Assembly (NCBI RefSeq): GCF_030159995.1
Contig: NZ_BSNM01000011.1
Span: forward strand, 372,001-436,000
DNA length: 64,000 nt
Reading direction: 5' to 3'
DNA from: Litoribrevibacter albus
GTDB taxonomy: Bacteria; Pseudomonadota; Gammaproteobacteria; Pseudomonadales; Litoribrevibacteraceae
Shown: positions 28,738 through 37,397 of the stretch, piece by piece
How the letters are laid out: every line of letters starts with the position of its first letter
Position numbering within the stretch: the stretch's first letter is position 1
Position numbers and translations under genes: made by a program
The notes under the pieces: model-generated
Told to the model about the DNA's origin: nothing
Seen by the model: the letters and a program-made list of their open reading frames with translations, nothing else
Databases searched by the model: none

Positions 28738-30090
28738 ATGCTGACACCAGATACTAATAATAGCCAAGAATCCACTAGCCAAGCATCGAATAAGCACGCA
28801 GCTAATAGCCAGGGTTCAAACACCCCTGAATATTCAAAGCTCTGGTATCCCTATGCCCAAATGAAGAGTCTTGAACTCAACCTTGAGGTTGTAGAAGCAA
28901 GCGGCGTTTACCTTACCATGAGCGACGGTAAACGACTCATTGACGGTATTTCTTCTTGGTGGTGTGTCAGTCACGGTTACAACCACCCCGAACTGAACCA
29001 GGCCATGTTTGATCAGGCACAGAAGTTCAGCCACGTGATGTTGGGGGGATTGAAAAACAGCACCACAGAGGCCTTTGCCAGCAAGCTGGTTGAGATCACA
29101 CCGGAAGGCTTGAACCACGTATTTTTCTCCGACAGTGGTTCTGTCGGTGTGGAAGTAGCCATCAAGATGGCGCTTCAGTATTTCTTCAACCAAGGCAACC
29201 AGAAGAAAACCCGGATTGTTGCATTGGAACGCGCGTATCATGGTGACACCACGGCATGTATGTCGGTCTGTGATCCGGCAGAAGGGATGCACAAAATGTT
29301 TCATGGCATCACCCCAGAACAGTTTTTCCTACCTGCACCTAAGGGTGGTTTCAATGCCTCGACTGAAACAATCGATGAAGAGTTATCGAAAGCAGAAACC
29401 CTATTCCAAACACACGGAGAAAGTATTGCTGCCGTGATTGTCGAGCCGCTAATGCAAGGCGCTGGTGGTTTTAATATTTACTCACCAGAATACCTAAACC
29501 GGTTAAAGGCTCTGTGCGAACAGCACGACATTTTGTTGATCTTTGATGAAGTAGCTACCGGCTTTGGTCGAACAGGTAAACTCTTCGCAACCAACCATAC
29601 AGACATTGTGCCGGACATCATGGTGCTCGCAAAAGGGCTGACTGCCGGCTATGTTGGCCATGCGGCGACACTAGCGAGTACCAAAATCTTTGAAGCGTTT
29701 CTTTCTGACAGTTATTCGAAAGCCTTCATGCACGGTCCAACTTTTATGGGGAATCCATTAGCCTGCGCCATTGGCCTGAAAGCCATTGAGATTTTCGAAC
29801 GAGACAACTTCCTGGGCAACATCGAAACCATCGAGTCGATCCTCAAGGAAGAACTGCTGGGCTTTGAACATGAAGAAATTGTGGAAACCCGAGTGCTTGG
29901 CGCTACAGGTGCCATTGAAGTCAAAGACGCCAAATTCCATCAAGGCATTCAACAGTTCGCAGCAGAACGAGGCGTATGGATTCGTCCATTCGAGCGTTAT
30001 ATCTACACCATGCCTCCATTTGTGATTACCCCTGAAGAATTAAGAAAAATAACGGGTGTGATGAAAGCTTGGTTTGCCCGCCCTCGCTAG
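28738..30090 (+). CDS. bioA: Adenosylmethionine--8-amino-7-oxononanoate transaminase BioA
   Basis: This PLP enzyme makes 7,8-diaminopelargonate in biotin synthesis, using S-adenosylmethionine as amino donor. The 450 residues start with a 30-residue Ser/Asn-rich extension not seen in most family members, then LWYPYAQMKS. SSWWCVSHGYNHPEL supplies the substrate-pocket Trp pair, FDEVATGFGRTGK the PLP-binding Asp, and MVLAKGLTAGYVG the Schiff-base Lys. The rest of bioBFCD is not nearby. A start further downstream would remove the extension, but I see no better ribosome-binding site. Confidence 0.93.
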   Translation: MLTPDTNNSQESTSQASNKHAANSQGSNTPEYSKLWYPYAQMKSLELNLEVVEASGVYLTMSDGKRLIDGISSWWCVSHGYNHPELNQAMFDQAQKFSHVMLGGLKNSTTEAFASKLVEITPEGLNHVFFSDSGSVGVEVAIKMALQYFFNQGNQKKTRIVALERAYHGDTTACMSVCDPAEGMHKMFHGITPEQFFLPAPKGGFNASTETIDEELSKAETLFQTHGESIAAVIVEPLMQGAGGFNIYSPEYLNRLKALCEQHDILLIFDEVATGFGRTGKLFATNHTDIVPDIMVLAKGLTAGYVGHAATLASTKIFEAFLSDSYSKAFMHGPTFMGNPLACAIGLKAIEIFERDNFLGNIETIESILKEELLGFEHEEIVETRVLGATGAIEVKDAKFHQGIQQFAAERGVWIRPFERYIYTMPPFVITPEELRKITGVMKAWFARPR

Positions 30091-30146
30091 GCATGTTGAT
30101 GTCTCCAACATCCATCGATCTCTGTCGACTAATTGAGATTGAGAGG

Positions 30147-30186
30147 ATAAAAAAAGGCGATGTGCAGAGACTCTGTACATCGCCAT
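30147..30186 (-). terminator. Intrinsic terminator of the PanE-like gene
   Basis: GGCGATGTGCAGAG (30156-30169) pairs with CTCTGTACATCGCC (30171-30184), 14 positions with one G-T wobble. On the minus strand the stem is followed by TTTTTTT. It lies 42 bases after the stop codon of the reductase gene and also separates it from the convergent bioA. Confidence 0.88.
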
Positions 30187-30227
30187 AATGCCGAAAGGCT
30201 TCAGGTAAATCGAACTAAACTCTATGC

Positions 30228-31277
30228 TTAACACGCGCTTTGCGCTGTTTGTTCCAAACGCTTTATTTGAGAAATCACCATCTCATTGAATGGCGCATTC
30301 ATCCCCAGACTTCTCGCATACCGAACGACCTCACCATTTATATAGTCAATCTCGGTTGGACGTCCCAACATAATATCTTCCTGCATCGACGAACGAGCCA
30401 ACGGGTCCATTTGCAACATTTTTTTAGCAACCCGTTTAAAGATGAAGGTTGGTAATTTAAGAATGGCCGGCAACCAACTGGCAGGAATGGGCGCCTGAAC
30501 TTTAGGCTGAATGCCCAGTTCATCGAGAATCGTCAGGGTCTCATCAATGCAATCCGCTAACTGTTTCCGCCAGCGTTTATCACTCAACTCTTCCACTAAC
30601 GGCACACCCGACAAAGCATTGAGCGGGTTGTTCAGATTCAATAACAGTTTGCCCCATAAGATTTCATGCATGTCATCTGCGGTCTGAATTTCCAGCCCCG
30701 AAGACCTGATCACCTTGGCCAAATCCGTAAAGATCCGATCGATCACCAGATGCCCCTGAGTGCCGCAGTGATATCGCCCTGCGTCCATAGGTAACACGTT
30801 ATACGGCACCATCATCGAAGCCACCGGATGATCCGGTAAGATATTACTCAGCGCCGACGCGTTGTTAATACCGTTCTGAGCACTGATCACCCGAGCATGA
30901 GGCTTTATGTGCCGGGAGATCTGCTCCGCCATCGCAAAGGTATCTTTACTCTTAACCGCCACCACAATCACATCGGCATCAGCCAAGCAGGATTCGTCTT
31001 CCGTCATCTGCATTTGCAGAGCAGAGAGTTGTGTCTCTTCACCCGCCCAGCTTGTCAGTAGAACACCGTGCTGCTGAATATTTGAAATCACTTTCGGGCG
31101 AGCCAGAAAGGTAACCTTCTGTCCCCCCGCTACCAGGTGCGCGCCAATCCAAATACCGATGGCCCCGGCACCAGCAATCACCCAATGCTGTCCATCAGAC
31201 TTAGTAACAGCTGAAGACGAAGGGCGCTCTGTTTTAATACGTTCCGTAGTCATGTTGTTATTCATGGAGTCACTCAT
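30228..31277 (-). CDS. panE: 2-dehydropantoate 2-reductase family protein (PanE-like)
   Basis: Ketopantoate reductases make pantoate from ketopantoate with NADPH on the way to coenzyme A. The product has the Rossmann motif GAGAIGIWIGAHL, the NGINN segment that contacts substrate, and the C-terminal helical domain with KLLLNLNNPLNAL. The catalytic Lys region is KSKDTFAMAEQI or the later GKLLLN, as in the family. It carries a 30-residue polar N-terminal extension. The start is uncertain: I use the ATG at 31277; a GTG at 31298 is possible. Many genomes carry several PanE paralogues with other substrates, so the exact reaction is not assured. Confidence 0.8.
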   Translation of the reverse strand: MSDSMNNNMTTERIKTERPSSSAVTKSDGQHWVIAGAGAIGIWIGAHLVAGGQKVTFLARPKVISNIQQHGVLLTSWAGEETQLSALQMQMTEDESCLADADVIVVAVKSKDTFAMAEQISRHIKPHARVISAQNGINNASALSNILPDHPVASMMVPYNVLPMDAGRYHCGTQGHLVIDRIFTDLAKVIRSSGLEIQTADDMHEILWGKLLLNLNNPLNALSGVPLVEELSDKRWRKQLADCIDETLTILDELGIQPKVQAPIPASWLPAILKLPTFIFKRVAKKMLQMDPLARSSMQEDIMLGRPTEIDYINGEVVRYARSLGMNAPFNEMVISQIKRLEQTAQSAC

Positions 31278-31374
31278 CGCATATAGAAAGACCTTCACTC
31301 TCAGTTACGGGAGTAAGAAAGCCGTAAGGTGTTTAAGTCATCGCGCACACTTGAAGCGAACGATTGAACGCTAA

Positions 31375-31851
31375 TTAGTACTTGATACCTAAACTACGAT
31401 AAATGAAGCCCATCAGCCAAGCAGGGCCGACTAATAAAAACTGAAGATCTTTAAAGAAAGACGGTTTTTTACCTTCGATCTTATGACCAATGAATTGAAA
31501 CACCCAAGCCACTACAAAGATGAGTAAGCTCAGTTGCCACAATGGCATCGCAACAGAGACAGACAGCCAATACGCCAGATAGAAGCATCCTGCGGTAAAC
31601 AACGCCATGCCGACCATGATGGATACTGACATACGAAAATAGAAAATCATGGCTGGCACCATTGCCACAGTCGCCCAGTTTATCCAGACCGATTCGCCCA
31701 TCCAGGCCATACGAGGAATCTCCCACAACAAGCCGACGACGGTAAAAAAGATGGCGGGAACCATAATCCAGTGAATCAGCTTATTCACTTTATTCTGATG
31801 GCTATCACCATATTCTTCGAACCATTGATCTGCACTTTTATTTGCAAACAT
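31375..31851 (-). CDS. Mpo1-like (DUF962) integral membrane protein
   Basis: This is a 158-residue membrane protein with four hydrophobic segments. Its N-terminus FEEYGDSHQNKVNKLIHWI is typical of the Mpo1/YGL010w family, and HKIEGKKPSFFKDLQFLLVGP follows near the C-terminus as two short blocks. The yeast member is an Fe2+-dependent dioxygenase in alpha-oxidation of 2-hydroxy fatty acids; the conserved His residues are present here, but bacterial function is not established. I use the ATG at 31851, because AGGAG precedes it and the product then begins at the family's usual N-terminus. Confidence 0.85.
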   Translation of the reverse strand: MFANKSADQWFEEYGDSHQNKVNKLIHWIMVPAIFFTVVGLLWEIPRMAWMGESVWINWATVAMVPAMIFYFRMSVSIMVGMALFTAGCFYLAYWLSVSVAMPLWQLSLLIFVVAWVFQFIGHKIEGKKPSFFKDLQFLLVGPAWLMGFIYRSLGIKY

Positions 31852-32153
31852 TCTAACCACTCCTAATCTTGAACAACCTCTCTTACGATTCTTCGATTTG
31901 ATCATGCAAGTCACACATGCAAATCACACTAATGAATCGAACAGGGCTGATTATTGTTTATTATAGATAGCTACCTTACCGGAAGTGGGAAGACTAGACA
32001 TTGGCCCAGCGGTGATCTTAATATGTCCTGGCGAGCCAAAAAGAAAATTAACTGGCATTCATGCATCTAAACCCTAAATGCAATTAACTTTAATCCCCTG
32101 AACGATCGGACTTACACAAGTGACAAGCTCCGAACTCGTCAAAAGGAGTCAAA

Positions 32154-33149
32154 ATGTTTGAACAAACAGTGTCCGGGTTTTGGCTCAAAGGGATTCTTGC
32201 CAGTGCTCAGGCAAAAGGCATTGATCAACAGCAAGTGCTCACTCAGGCCGGAGTGGCCATTCTGCCTGACGCCATAAACGAACGCGTGCCATTAGACGCC
32301 ACGGTGAACATTTGGAATGCAGCCATCGAGCTGACGCAAGATCCGTTATTTGGTTTTCATATGGGTCGTCAGTTTCGTCCCAACTGGTTCCACCTGATTC
32401 ACCACCTTTGGGCCAATAGCCCGGATGTGCTCTCCGCGATTAACATTGCTTTGGAATACCAAGCCCTGATCAGCGACGGGGGGAGTCTCGCGTTAACACA
32501 ACACGATGGACAGGCCATCATCACCTATCAACCCAGGGCAGCAAAACTGGCCTTCAGCTACCATCAGATTGATGCGGTTCTGACAATCTTAGTGTCCTTG
32601 GTTCGCTGGTCCATCGATGATCAGTTTACACCCACCAAAATATCGCTGCCGCACGCCAAACCGAAAAACGATCAAGCCTTTCAGGCGTTCTTTAATTGCC
32701 CGATTGAATACGAAGCATCTGCAGCGCAATTAATCTTCGATGAGCGATGGCTCAGCCACACCATGATTGGTGCAGATCCATCGTTGTTTGAAATGCACAA
32801 ACAATTGGCGGATAAGAAACTGGCCGAATTAGGGCGAGGAAACATTCGCTCGCAAATCATCAGCAAACTGAATGTCTTAGGACAATTCCAGAATATCTCG
32901 AAGGAAGAGGTGGCTCAGGATCTCAATATCAGCAGCCGTACCTTACAGCGAAAACTGCAACAGGAAGACACGAGTTTCACTGAACTGTCAGATCAGCTGA
33001 GAAAATCCCTGGCTGAGAACTACATTGCCCAAGGCTGTTCAACCTCAGACCTGGTCAGCCTATTGGACTTCAAAGAAATCAGCAGCCTTCATAAAGCATG
33101 TAAACGCTGGTTCGGCTGCAGTCTCCAAGAAAAGCGCAGCCAAGATTGA
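32154..33149 (+). CDS. AraC-family transcriptional regulator
   Basis: This regulator has 331 residues. The first about 200 form the arabinose-binding-like domain common in OruR/ArgR-type AraC proteins (DPLFGFHMGRQFRPNWFHLI, then HHLWANSPDVLSAI). The last 90 form the double helix-turn-helix (VAQDLNISSRTLQRKLQQED and LDFKEISSLHKACKRWFGCS). AAGGAG lies before the ATG at 32154. The second helix-turn-helix has LLDFKEISS in place of the usual GFxxxSxF. It is divergent from the Mpo1-like gene with about 300 bases between starts, which makes that gene or itself a possible target; the inducer is unknown. Confidence 0.9.
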   Translation: MFEQTVSGFWLKGILASAQAKGIDQQQVLTQAGVAILPDAINERVPLDATVNIWNAAIELTQDPLFGFHMGRQFRPNWFHLIHHLWANSPDVLSAINIALEYQALISDGGSLALTQHDGQAIITYQPRAAKLAFSYHQIDAVLTILVSLVRWSIDDQFTPTKISLPHAKPKNDQAFQAFFNCPIEYEASAAQLIFDERWLSHTMIGADPSLFEMHKQLADKKLAELGRGNIRSQIISKLNVLGQFQNISKEEVAQDLNISSRTLQRKLQQEDTSFTELSDQLRKSLAENYIAQGCSTSDLVSLLDFKEISSLHKACKRWFGCSLQEKRSQD

Positions 33150-33160
33150 GCTTCCCGCAG

Positions 33161-33625
33161 CTAGTCATTCTTTTTCTTATCCGACCTAGACTGAGGCAAT
33201 TTAGAAAGGTCACTCACCAAGCGATTCACTTTCCGTATCGATCCGTAAACTTCACGAGCGGTGATGTTATGTGCCTTGCGAATCACTTGCGCAGGTTTTT
33301 CAACGGGTCGTACCGCTTCAATCCAGTTAAAGGAGGTGTCCGATATTGAGCGATGAATGTTTTCAATCGTCTTAGTACTTAAATCAACCGCCTCTGTCAG
33401 ACTGTTGATGTCGAGCTGCTTTTCTTTGAGAGCGTTAGTCAGACTGTCTACATCTATTTGCTTCGTTTTTAGAGTGCTTTGTAGCTCTTCTATACGCTTC
33501 TGATATGCGACCTGAAGACGCGCAATAAGCTGTTCCTGACGATTTGACAACTGCCAGAATCGCCAGAACAACAGTCCGGACACTACAAAGACAACCCCCA
33601 AGAAAAGACTAATGGCTATCTCCAT
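33161..33625 (-). CDS. Small membrane-anchored coiled-coil protein
   Basis: I recognise no family in this 154-residue product. It begins with one hydrophobic helix (ISLFLGVVFVVSGLLFWRFW) and continues in a predicted coiled coil with internal near-repeats: LKTKQIDVDSLTNA and LKEKQLDINSLTEA. A basic, proline-containing C-terminus follows (RPVEKPAQVIRKAHNI and a Lys-rich end). The layout suggests an inner-membrane protein with a cytoplasmic helical stalk. It lies 20 bases after a second small membrane protein, so the two are probably cotranscribed and may be partners. Confidence 0.6.
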   Translation of the reverse strand: MEIAISLFLGVVFVVSGLLFWRFWQLSNRQEQLIARLQVAYQKRIEELQSTLKTKQIDVDSLTNALKEKQLDINSLTEAVDLSTKTIENIHRSISDTSFNWIEAVRPVEKPAQVIRKAHNITAREVYGSIRKVNRLVSDLSKLPQSRSDKKKND

Positions 33626-33645
33626 ATTTCCTCCGAAAATCCTCC

Positions 33646-34038
33646 TTAGACGGAGGAAGAGTCATCTGACATAGGTTTCGCTCCCCGAGAGGAACTGCCT
33701 TTCATCCCTACCAACTCGATCGAGACATCGATCTCACGCTCATTGAGTGCGATTTCTAACTCTTCTGCCACTTGTTTATAAACCCGGTATTTAATGTACT
33801 CAGGAGACACAGCGCTGACAGCCTTAGCAAGTCGGGACTCGCGCTGCGCTACCTTATGTGGCTTATGAATAACAAGCTTTAAGTGCGGAACAAACTCCAG
33901 GTTTGATTCTTTAATAATATTGTTTTCCAACGCATGTAAACGATCTTGAATGACCGTTGAACGCCAAAACAAAAAGGCGATACCACAACAAAGGAACATC
34001 ACCACAAACAACATAGCTAATACAACTAAGGAAGACAT
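33646..34038 (-). CDS. Small membrane protein, partner of the downstream coiled-coil protein
   Basis: This 130-residue product has one N-terminal transmembrane helix (VVLAMLFVVMFLCCGIAFLFW) followed by a basic helical region (IHKPHKVAQRESRLAKAV). A mixed alpha/beta end with a Ser-rich tail completes it (GSSSRGAKPMSDDSSSV). No family is recognised. It lies between a DUF3080 lipoprotein gene (30 bases upstream) and the coiled-coil gene (20 bases downstream) on the same strand. Both small proteins share the same architecture, a single N-terminal helix then a charged cytoplasmic part. Confidence 0.6.
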   Translation of the reverse strand: MSSLVVLAMLFVVMFLCCGIAFLFWRSTVIQDRLHALENNIIKESNLEFVPHLKLVIHKPHKVAQRESRLAKAVSAVSPEYIKYRVYKQVAEELEIALNEREIDVSIELVGMKGSSSRGAKPMSDDSSSV

Positions 34039-34068
34039 CTTGATTCCTTTTACTAAGCACAGAAAACG

Positions 34069-35151
34069 CTAATTTCCCGGCATTAATCCACATTCGCTCA
34101 GCAAACCTTGCCACGCTTTGGTATGCGCTTTCATTGAGCGCTGATACCTTTGCCAAGAGCCATCGGCTGAAGTCTGATTTAAGGTGTATTCAAACGAAGC
34201 AAATGCTTCAGGCGTTTGCACCTCCAATCCGTTCAATAACGTATGAAACTGATTCATCCATTCAGCACCTTGCTGATGAACAAACGCCATATACGGTTGA
34301 ACCTGACCGATGTAGAACTTTAAAAATACAGTATGAAGAATCTTTGCTTTTTGCGTCACTTGTCCTTGAGGACACAAACGTCCGTTCATACCACTCTCTA
34401 ATATTCTGGTTCCTTGATTGAGCATACCAGCCAAATCCAACAACGTCGTTAACACTTCGCCTCCTCGATTAGTTTGTGAGATTCGAGACAGTACCTGTTC
34501 CAGTGATTCTCGGTACGGGGCAACGGATGGGATGACCAACTCTGGGGACATTTGAATACCACGAACGATTTCCTGAATCTTCATTAGCAATTGAAAATCG
34601 TCCGCTGGTAACAATATCGCCTGATCGTATGAAAGCCATTGTTGTGTAGCGCCAAAATAGTTTCGCATTTCAGGACCCGCCCACACAGCTAACCAGGCAT
34701 GACCAGCCAGTTCTTGCCTTTTTATCTCAACCACCCGAGCCAAAGTACGATACAACTCGGGATCATTTGACTCCAAATAGGCCAAACAGGCGTCACTGTC
34801 TTCAAGAAACTGCCACTGATAGAGAAAGCTTTGACTGGACATCATCACTCGGCCCAAGCCACTGTTTTTGTGTGCGGCGGTAATTTGCAGTTGGCAGCCG
34901 GTCATCGCCAAAAAATCTAACAGATCAATGGAATGTTGAGAAAAGGACAACGACATGCCTCGCTTTTCCGGGTAAGAAATCAACGGTGCGTTCACTGCTT
35001 CGTCTGGCTGATCCAGTACATTCGACAAACGCCAAAGATAATCTTCCACCACTGCTCGTTCTTGAGACGACTGACTGCAAGCGAGCAATCCCGAACACAG
35101 ACACAGAAACACCAATAAACGGATAGATTGAATGATGCGCCTGACCTCCAT
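34069..35151 (-). CDS. DUF3080 family lipoprotein
   Basis: This is a predicted lipoprotein of 360 residues in the DUF3080 family, which is restricted mainly to marine gammaproteobacteria and has no known function. The signal peptide MEVRRIIQSIRLLVFL ends in the lipobox LLACS. The body is helical and includes ERAVVEDYLWRLSNVLD, typical of the family, and several Trp-rich segments. I use the ATG at 35151, because it starts directly at the signal peptide; a longer frame from 35235 would put 28 residues before it. It heads a run with the two small membrane proteins. Confidence 0.75.
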   Translation of the reverse strand: MEVRRIIQSIRLLVFLCLCSGLLACSQSSQERAVVEDYLWRLSNVLDQPDEAVNAPLISYPEKRGMSLSFSQHSIDLLDFLAMTGCQLQITAAHKNSGLGRVMMSSQSFLYQWQFLEDSDACLAYLESNDPELYRTLARVVEIKRQELAGHAWLAVWAGPEMRNYFGATQQWLSYDQAILLPADDFQLLMKIQEIVRGIQMSPELVIPSVAPYRESLEQVLSRISQTNRGGEVLTTLLDLAGMLNQGTRILESGMNGRLCPQGQVTQKAKILHTVFLKFYIGQVQPYMAFVHQQGAEWMNQFHTLLNGLEVQTPEAFASFEYTLNQTSADGSWQRYQRSMKAHTKAWQGLLSECGLMPGN

Positions 35152-35368
35152 TAAATTTTGAAATTCATAAAGAAAAGAGTGGTAGAATGCCTGTCCCTGA
35201 ACATGCTTCGGACTAAAATTTAGTATGTTGTGCAAGATGCATGGATTCTTGCTAAAGCTTTATTTTTAGTGCATTGCTTTTAGTGTATTAGTTTAAGTTC
35301 GTTGCTATAGAATACATTGGTCAGCTCAAGAGACCATTGAATCAATTATAGGTGTAGGAGTTTTCAGT

Positions 35369-36292
35369 TTGCGAGCCTCATTTCATTCAAGGAAGATACT
35401 AAAATTATTGCTCACAGTGGGCCTAACGACCTCTATCGTAAGCTGCTGCCTCTGTCCCGAGCCGGAGAAAGACGAAGATACCAAGCCCGTTGTATTGAAC
35501 GATGTGTCAGAGTTGTATCTCAGCCTGGATGATGCCGCACTCCCCCCTTTTTCCTGCATCCAGGACGTACGCACCAAGAAACAGCTCTTCTTTGGCTATA
35601 CTCTGGACTTGGTTCGTGAACATAACCAGAAAATTAATGAAACCCGTGAAATTGTACATGCCCTGAAGGAAAAACTAGCTCAGGCCGATGACGACCTCAA
35701 GACTCAAGACACAGCTGGTGTACCTCAATTTGAACTGATCTTTAATCAGGAAGAAATGAACTGGTTACAAAGCCTGGCAAAACTACACCGAGTCTCACAC
35801 GCCCAGCTAAATGAAGCGTTCTTTAGTGAATTATTAATGTCGATGGATATCATTCCACCGTCAATGGCTTTGGCACAAGCGGCTAATGAATCGGCCTGGG
35901 GTACCTCACGTTTTGCGGTTGAAGCCAACAACTTGTTTGGTCAATGGTGTTTTTCACCCGGTTGTGGAGTCGTGCCGCAACTTAGACCGGAAGGGGCGAC
36001 GTACGAAGTCAAAGTCTTTGAAACCCCATCGGAGTCCGTGGGCCAGTACATGCTCAATATCAACCGCAACAGCTCCTACGAGAAAGTCCGAAACATTCGT
36101 CATTCCTATCGTCAGCAACAGGAAGTCATACCAGGCACCTCATTAGTCGGTGGTTTGGAAAACTATTCTGAGCGAGGCCACCACTATATCGAAGAGCTTC
36201 GACATATGATCGGCTACAACAACTTGTCTCAATGGGATAATACCAGCTCTCAATACCCTGACATCAGTCAGCTCTCCATCCCTAACTGCTAG
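35369..36292 (+). CDS. Bax-like glucosaminidase
   Basis: This is a probable exported N-acetylglucosaminidase of the Bax/FlgJ-C-like family. The 307 residues have a signal sequence with a Cys cluster (SIVSCC), a possible lipoprotein site although the lipobox is not ideal. Residues about 150-300 hold the catalytic domain: PSMALAQAANESAWGTSRFA with the catalytic Glu, then NLFGQWCF and VFETPSESVGQYMLNIN. The start codon is TTG with TAGGAG upstream. It is divergent from the DUF3080 gene, with the two starts about 220 bases apart. Confidence 0.83.
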   Translation: MRASFHSRKILKLLLTVGLTTSIVSCCLCPEPEKDEDTKPVVLNDVSELYLSLDDAALPPFSCIQDVRTKKQLFFGYTLDLVREHNQKINETREIVHALKEKLAQADDDLKTQDTAGVPQFELIFNQEEMNWLQSLAKLHRVSHAQLNEAFFSELLMSMDIIPPSMALAQAANESAWGTSRFAVEANNLFGQWCFSPGCGVVPQLRPEGATYEVKVFETPSESVGQYMLNINRNSSYEKVRNIRHSYRQQQEVIPGTSLVGGLENYSERGHHYIEELRHMIGYNNLSQWDNTSSQYPDISQLSIPNC

Positions 36293-36350
36293 TCTAATCA
36301 TTTAGTTCAATCATTCGGGCATTTACTCGAAATTTGAACTCGCCCCTTCC

Positions 36351-36392
36351 CAGCCAAGGATTGACTGTGTCATCATCCTTGGCTGAATGTTT
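36351..36392 (+). terminator. Terminator-like hairpin after the Bax-like gene
   Basis: CAGCCAAGGAT (36351-36361) and ATCCTTGGCTG (36375-36385) form an 11-bp perfect stem around TGACTGTGTCATC, which can itself pair in part. Only AATGTTTAG follows, so termination efficiency is doubtful. Confidence 0.6.
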
Positions 36393-36504
36393 AGCATCGT
36401 ATTAATCTGATATCCAATGGATCGAGTATCAGGTTAAGTCGATAGAACATCCGCTCATAACAATAATGACAATTGATATCGCCTAGCATCGAACTGATAA
36501 CATC

Positions 36505-37308
36505 ATGAAAACTATTCTATCTTTGTTTCAAGCCCTGATTTTCCTGGCTATCATCTTCGCCAGTAGTGTAACCAATGCGAAACAACTGAAGTATTTAGGC
36601 CAACCCTTTCCTGATATCAAACAGAGCTGGCGTGCCGATGATTACGAGCTGGCGTTAGATAGCCTAATCACCATTCAAAAGTCAGAACCGGATTTATTAC
36701 CTAAACGTCGCGGTGAGTACACCGGCCCTGTGTATGATCGTTTCATATCAGAAGATAATTTCCGTTATCAGCTGGACATCAAACAACCCATTGAAGTGCG
36801 TCGTGAAGAATCTGTTCGTGTCTCCATCGTTCTCAAAGAAATGATGCGAACCTACTTTGATTTTAAAGCCAAGAAACAACCTTACGGTGCCGAAGCGTTA
36901 GGCATTGTCAGCTACTCGTTAAGACAACAGGCCATTTTCTTTACCCTAACCGTTGAGTACTGGTTAACCCTTCCGCCACAGGAAACGCAATCTCCGGTAA
37001 AACTCGCTGAATTAGCGGAATACAAGAATGGTGCAGCATCCTTGTTGTCCTCCGCATTCAAATACCTGGCATTAAGCAGCTTCTTCAAACGGGAGAATCT
37101 TGAAATCTTTGGATGGGAACTTGCTCACATATCGCCGGAACTGTTTGTCCACCTGCCTCTGGCAAAACAGCAGAGCATCTTAATTCAGGTGGAAAACCTA
37201 AAAGACAGTCATGACTACCCTCAAGTGCGAGAAGCTATGACAAAACTGCACGCAAATCTTCAAGAGCTCATCGAACAACATCAGAAAATCATGTCTCAGG
37301 AAGGCTAG
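36505..37308 (+). CDS. Exported protein of unknown function
   Basis: The 267 residues begin with a clear signal peptide (LIFLAIIFASSVTNAK; cleavage after TNA). The mature part is predominantly helical, with YELALDSLITIQKSEPDL near the N-terminus, suggestive of a TPR-like start, and a final long helix (MTKLHANLQELIEQHQK). There are no cysteines in the mature part that would suggest metal or disulfide sites, and no transmembrane helix. I recognise no family. A weak ribosome-binding site precedes the ATG. It is isolated between the Bax-like gene and the convergent LAL regulator, with a large inverted repeat downstream. Confidence 0.6.
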   Translation: MKTILSLFQALIFLAIIFASSVTNAKQLKYLGQPFPDIKQSWRADDYELALDSLITIQKSEPDLLPKRRGEYTGPVYDRFISEDNFRYQLDIKQPIEVRREESVRVSIVLKEMMRTYFDFKAKKQPYGAEALGIVSYSLRQQAIFFTLTVEYWLTLPPQETQSPVKLAELAEYKNGAASLLSSAFKYLALSSFFKRENLEIFGWELAHISPELFVHLPLAKQQSILIQVENLKDSHDYPQVREAMTKLHANLQELIEQHQKIMSQEG

Positions 37309-37333
37309 GTTTTCACGCCGAGTCTTCCTAAAT

Positions 37334-37381
37334 CAGCTATTGATAAATAACACTTGAACAGGTGTTATACATCAATAGCTG
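37334..37381. repeat. Long two-part inverted repeat between convergent genes
   Basis: CAGCTATTGAT-AA-ATAACAC pairs with GTGTTAT-AC-ATCAATAGCTG: 11 and 7 bp of perfect pairing separated by a 2x2 internal loop, with an 8-base apical loop (37354-37361). It lies 25 bases after the exported-protein gene and 17 bases before the 3' end of the LAL regulator. It lacks a T-run on either strand. A second shorter hairpin, GCTTGC/GCAAGC (37391-37408), overlaps the regulator's stop codon. It could act as a bidirectional transcript end or as a protein site. Confidence 0.7.
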
Positions 37382-37397
37382 TAAGCCAATGCTTGCA

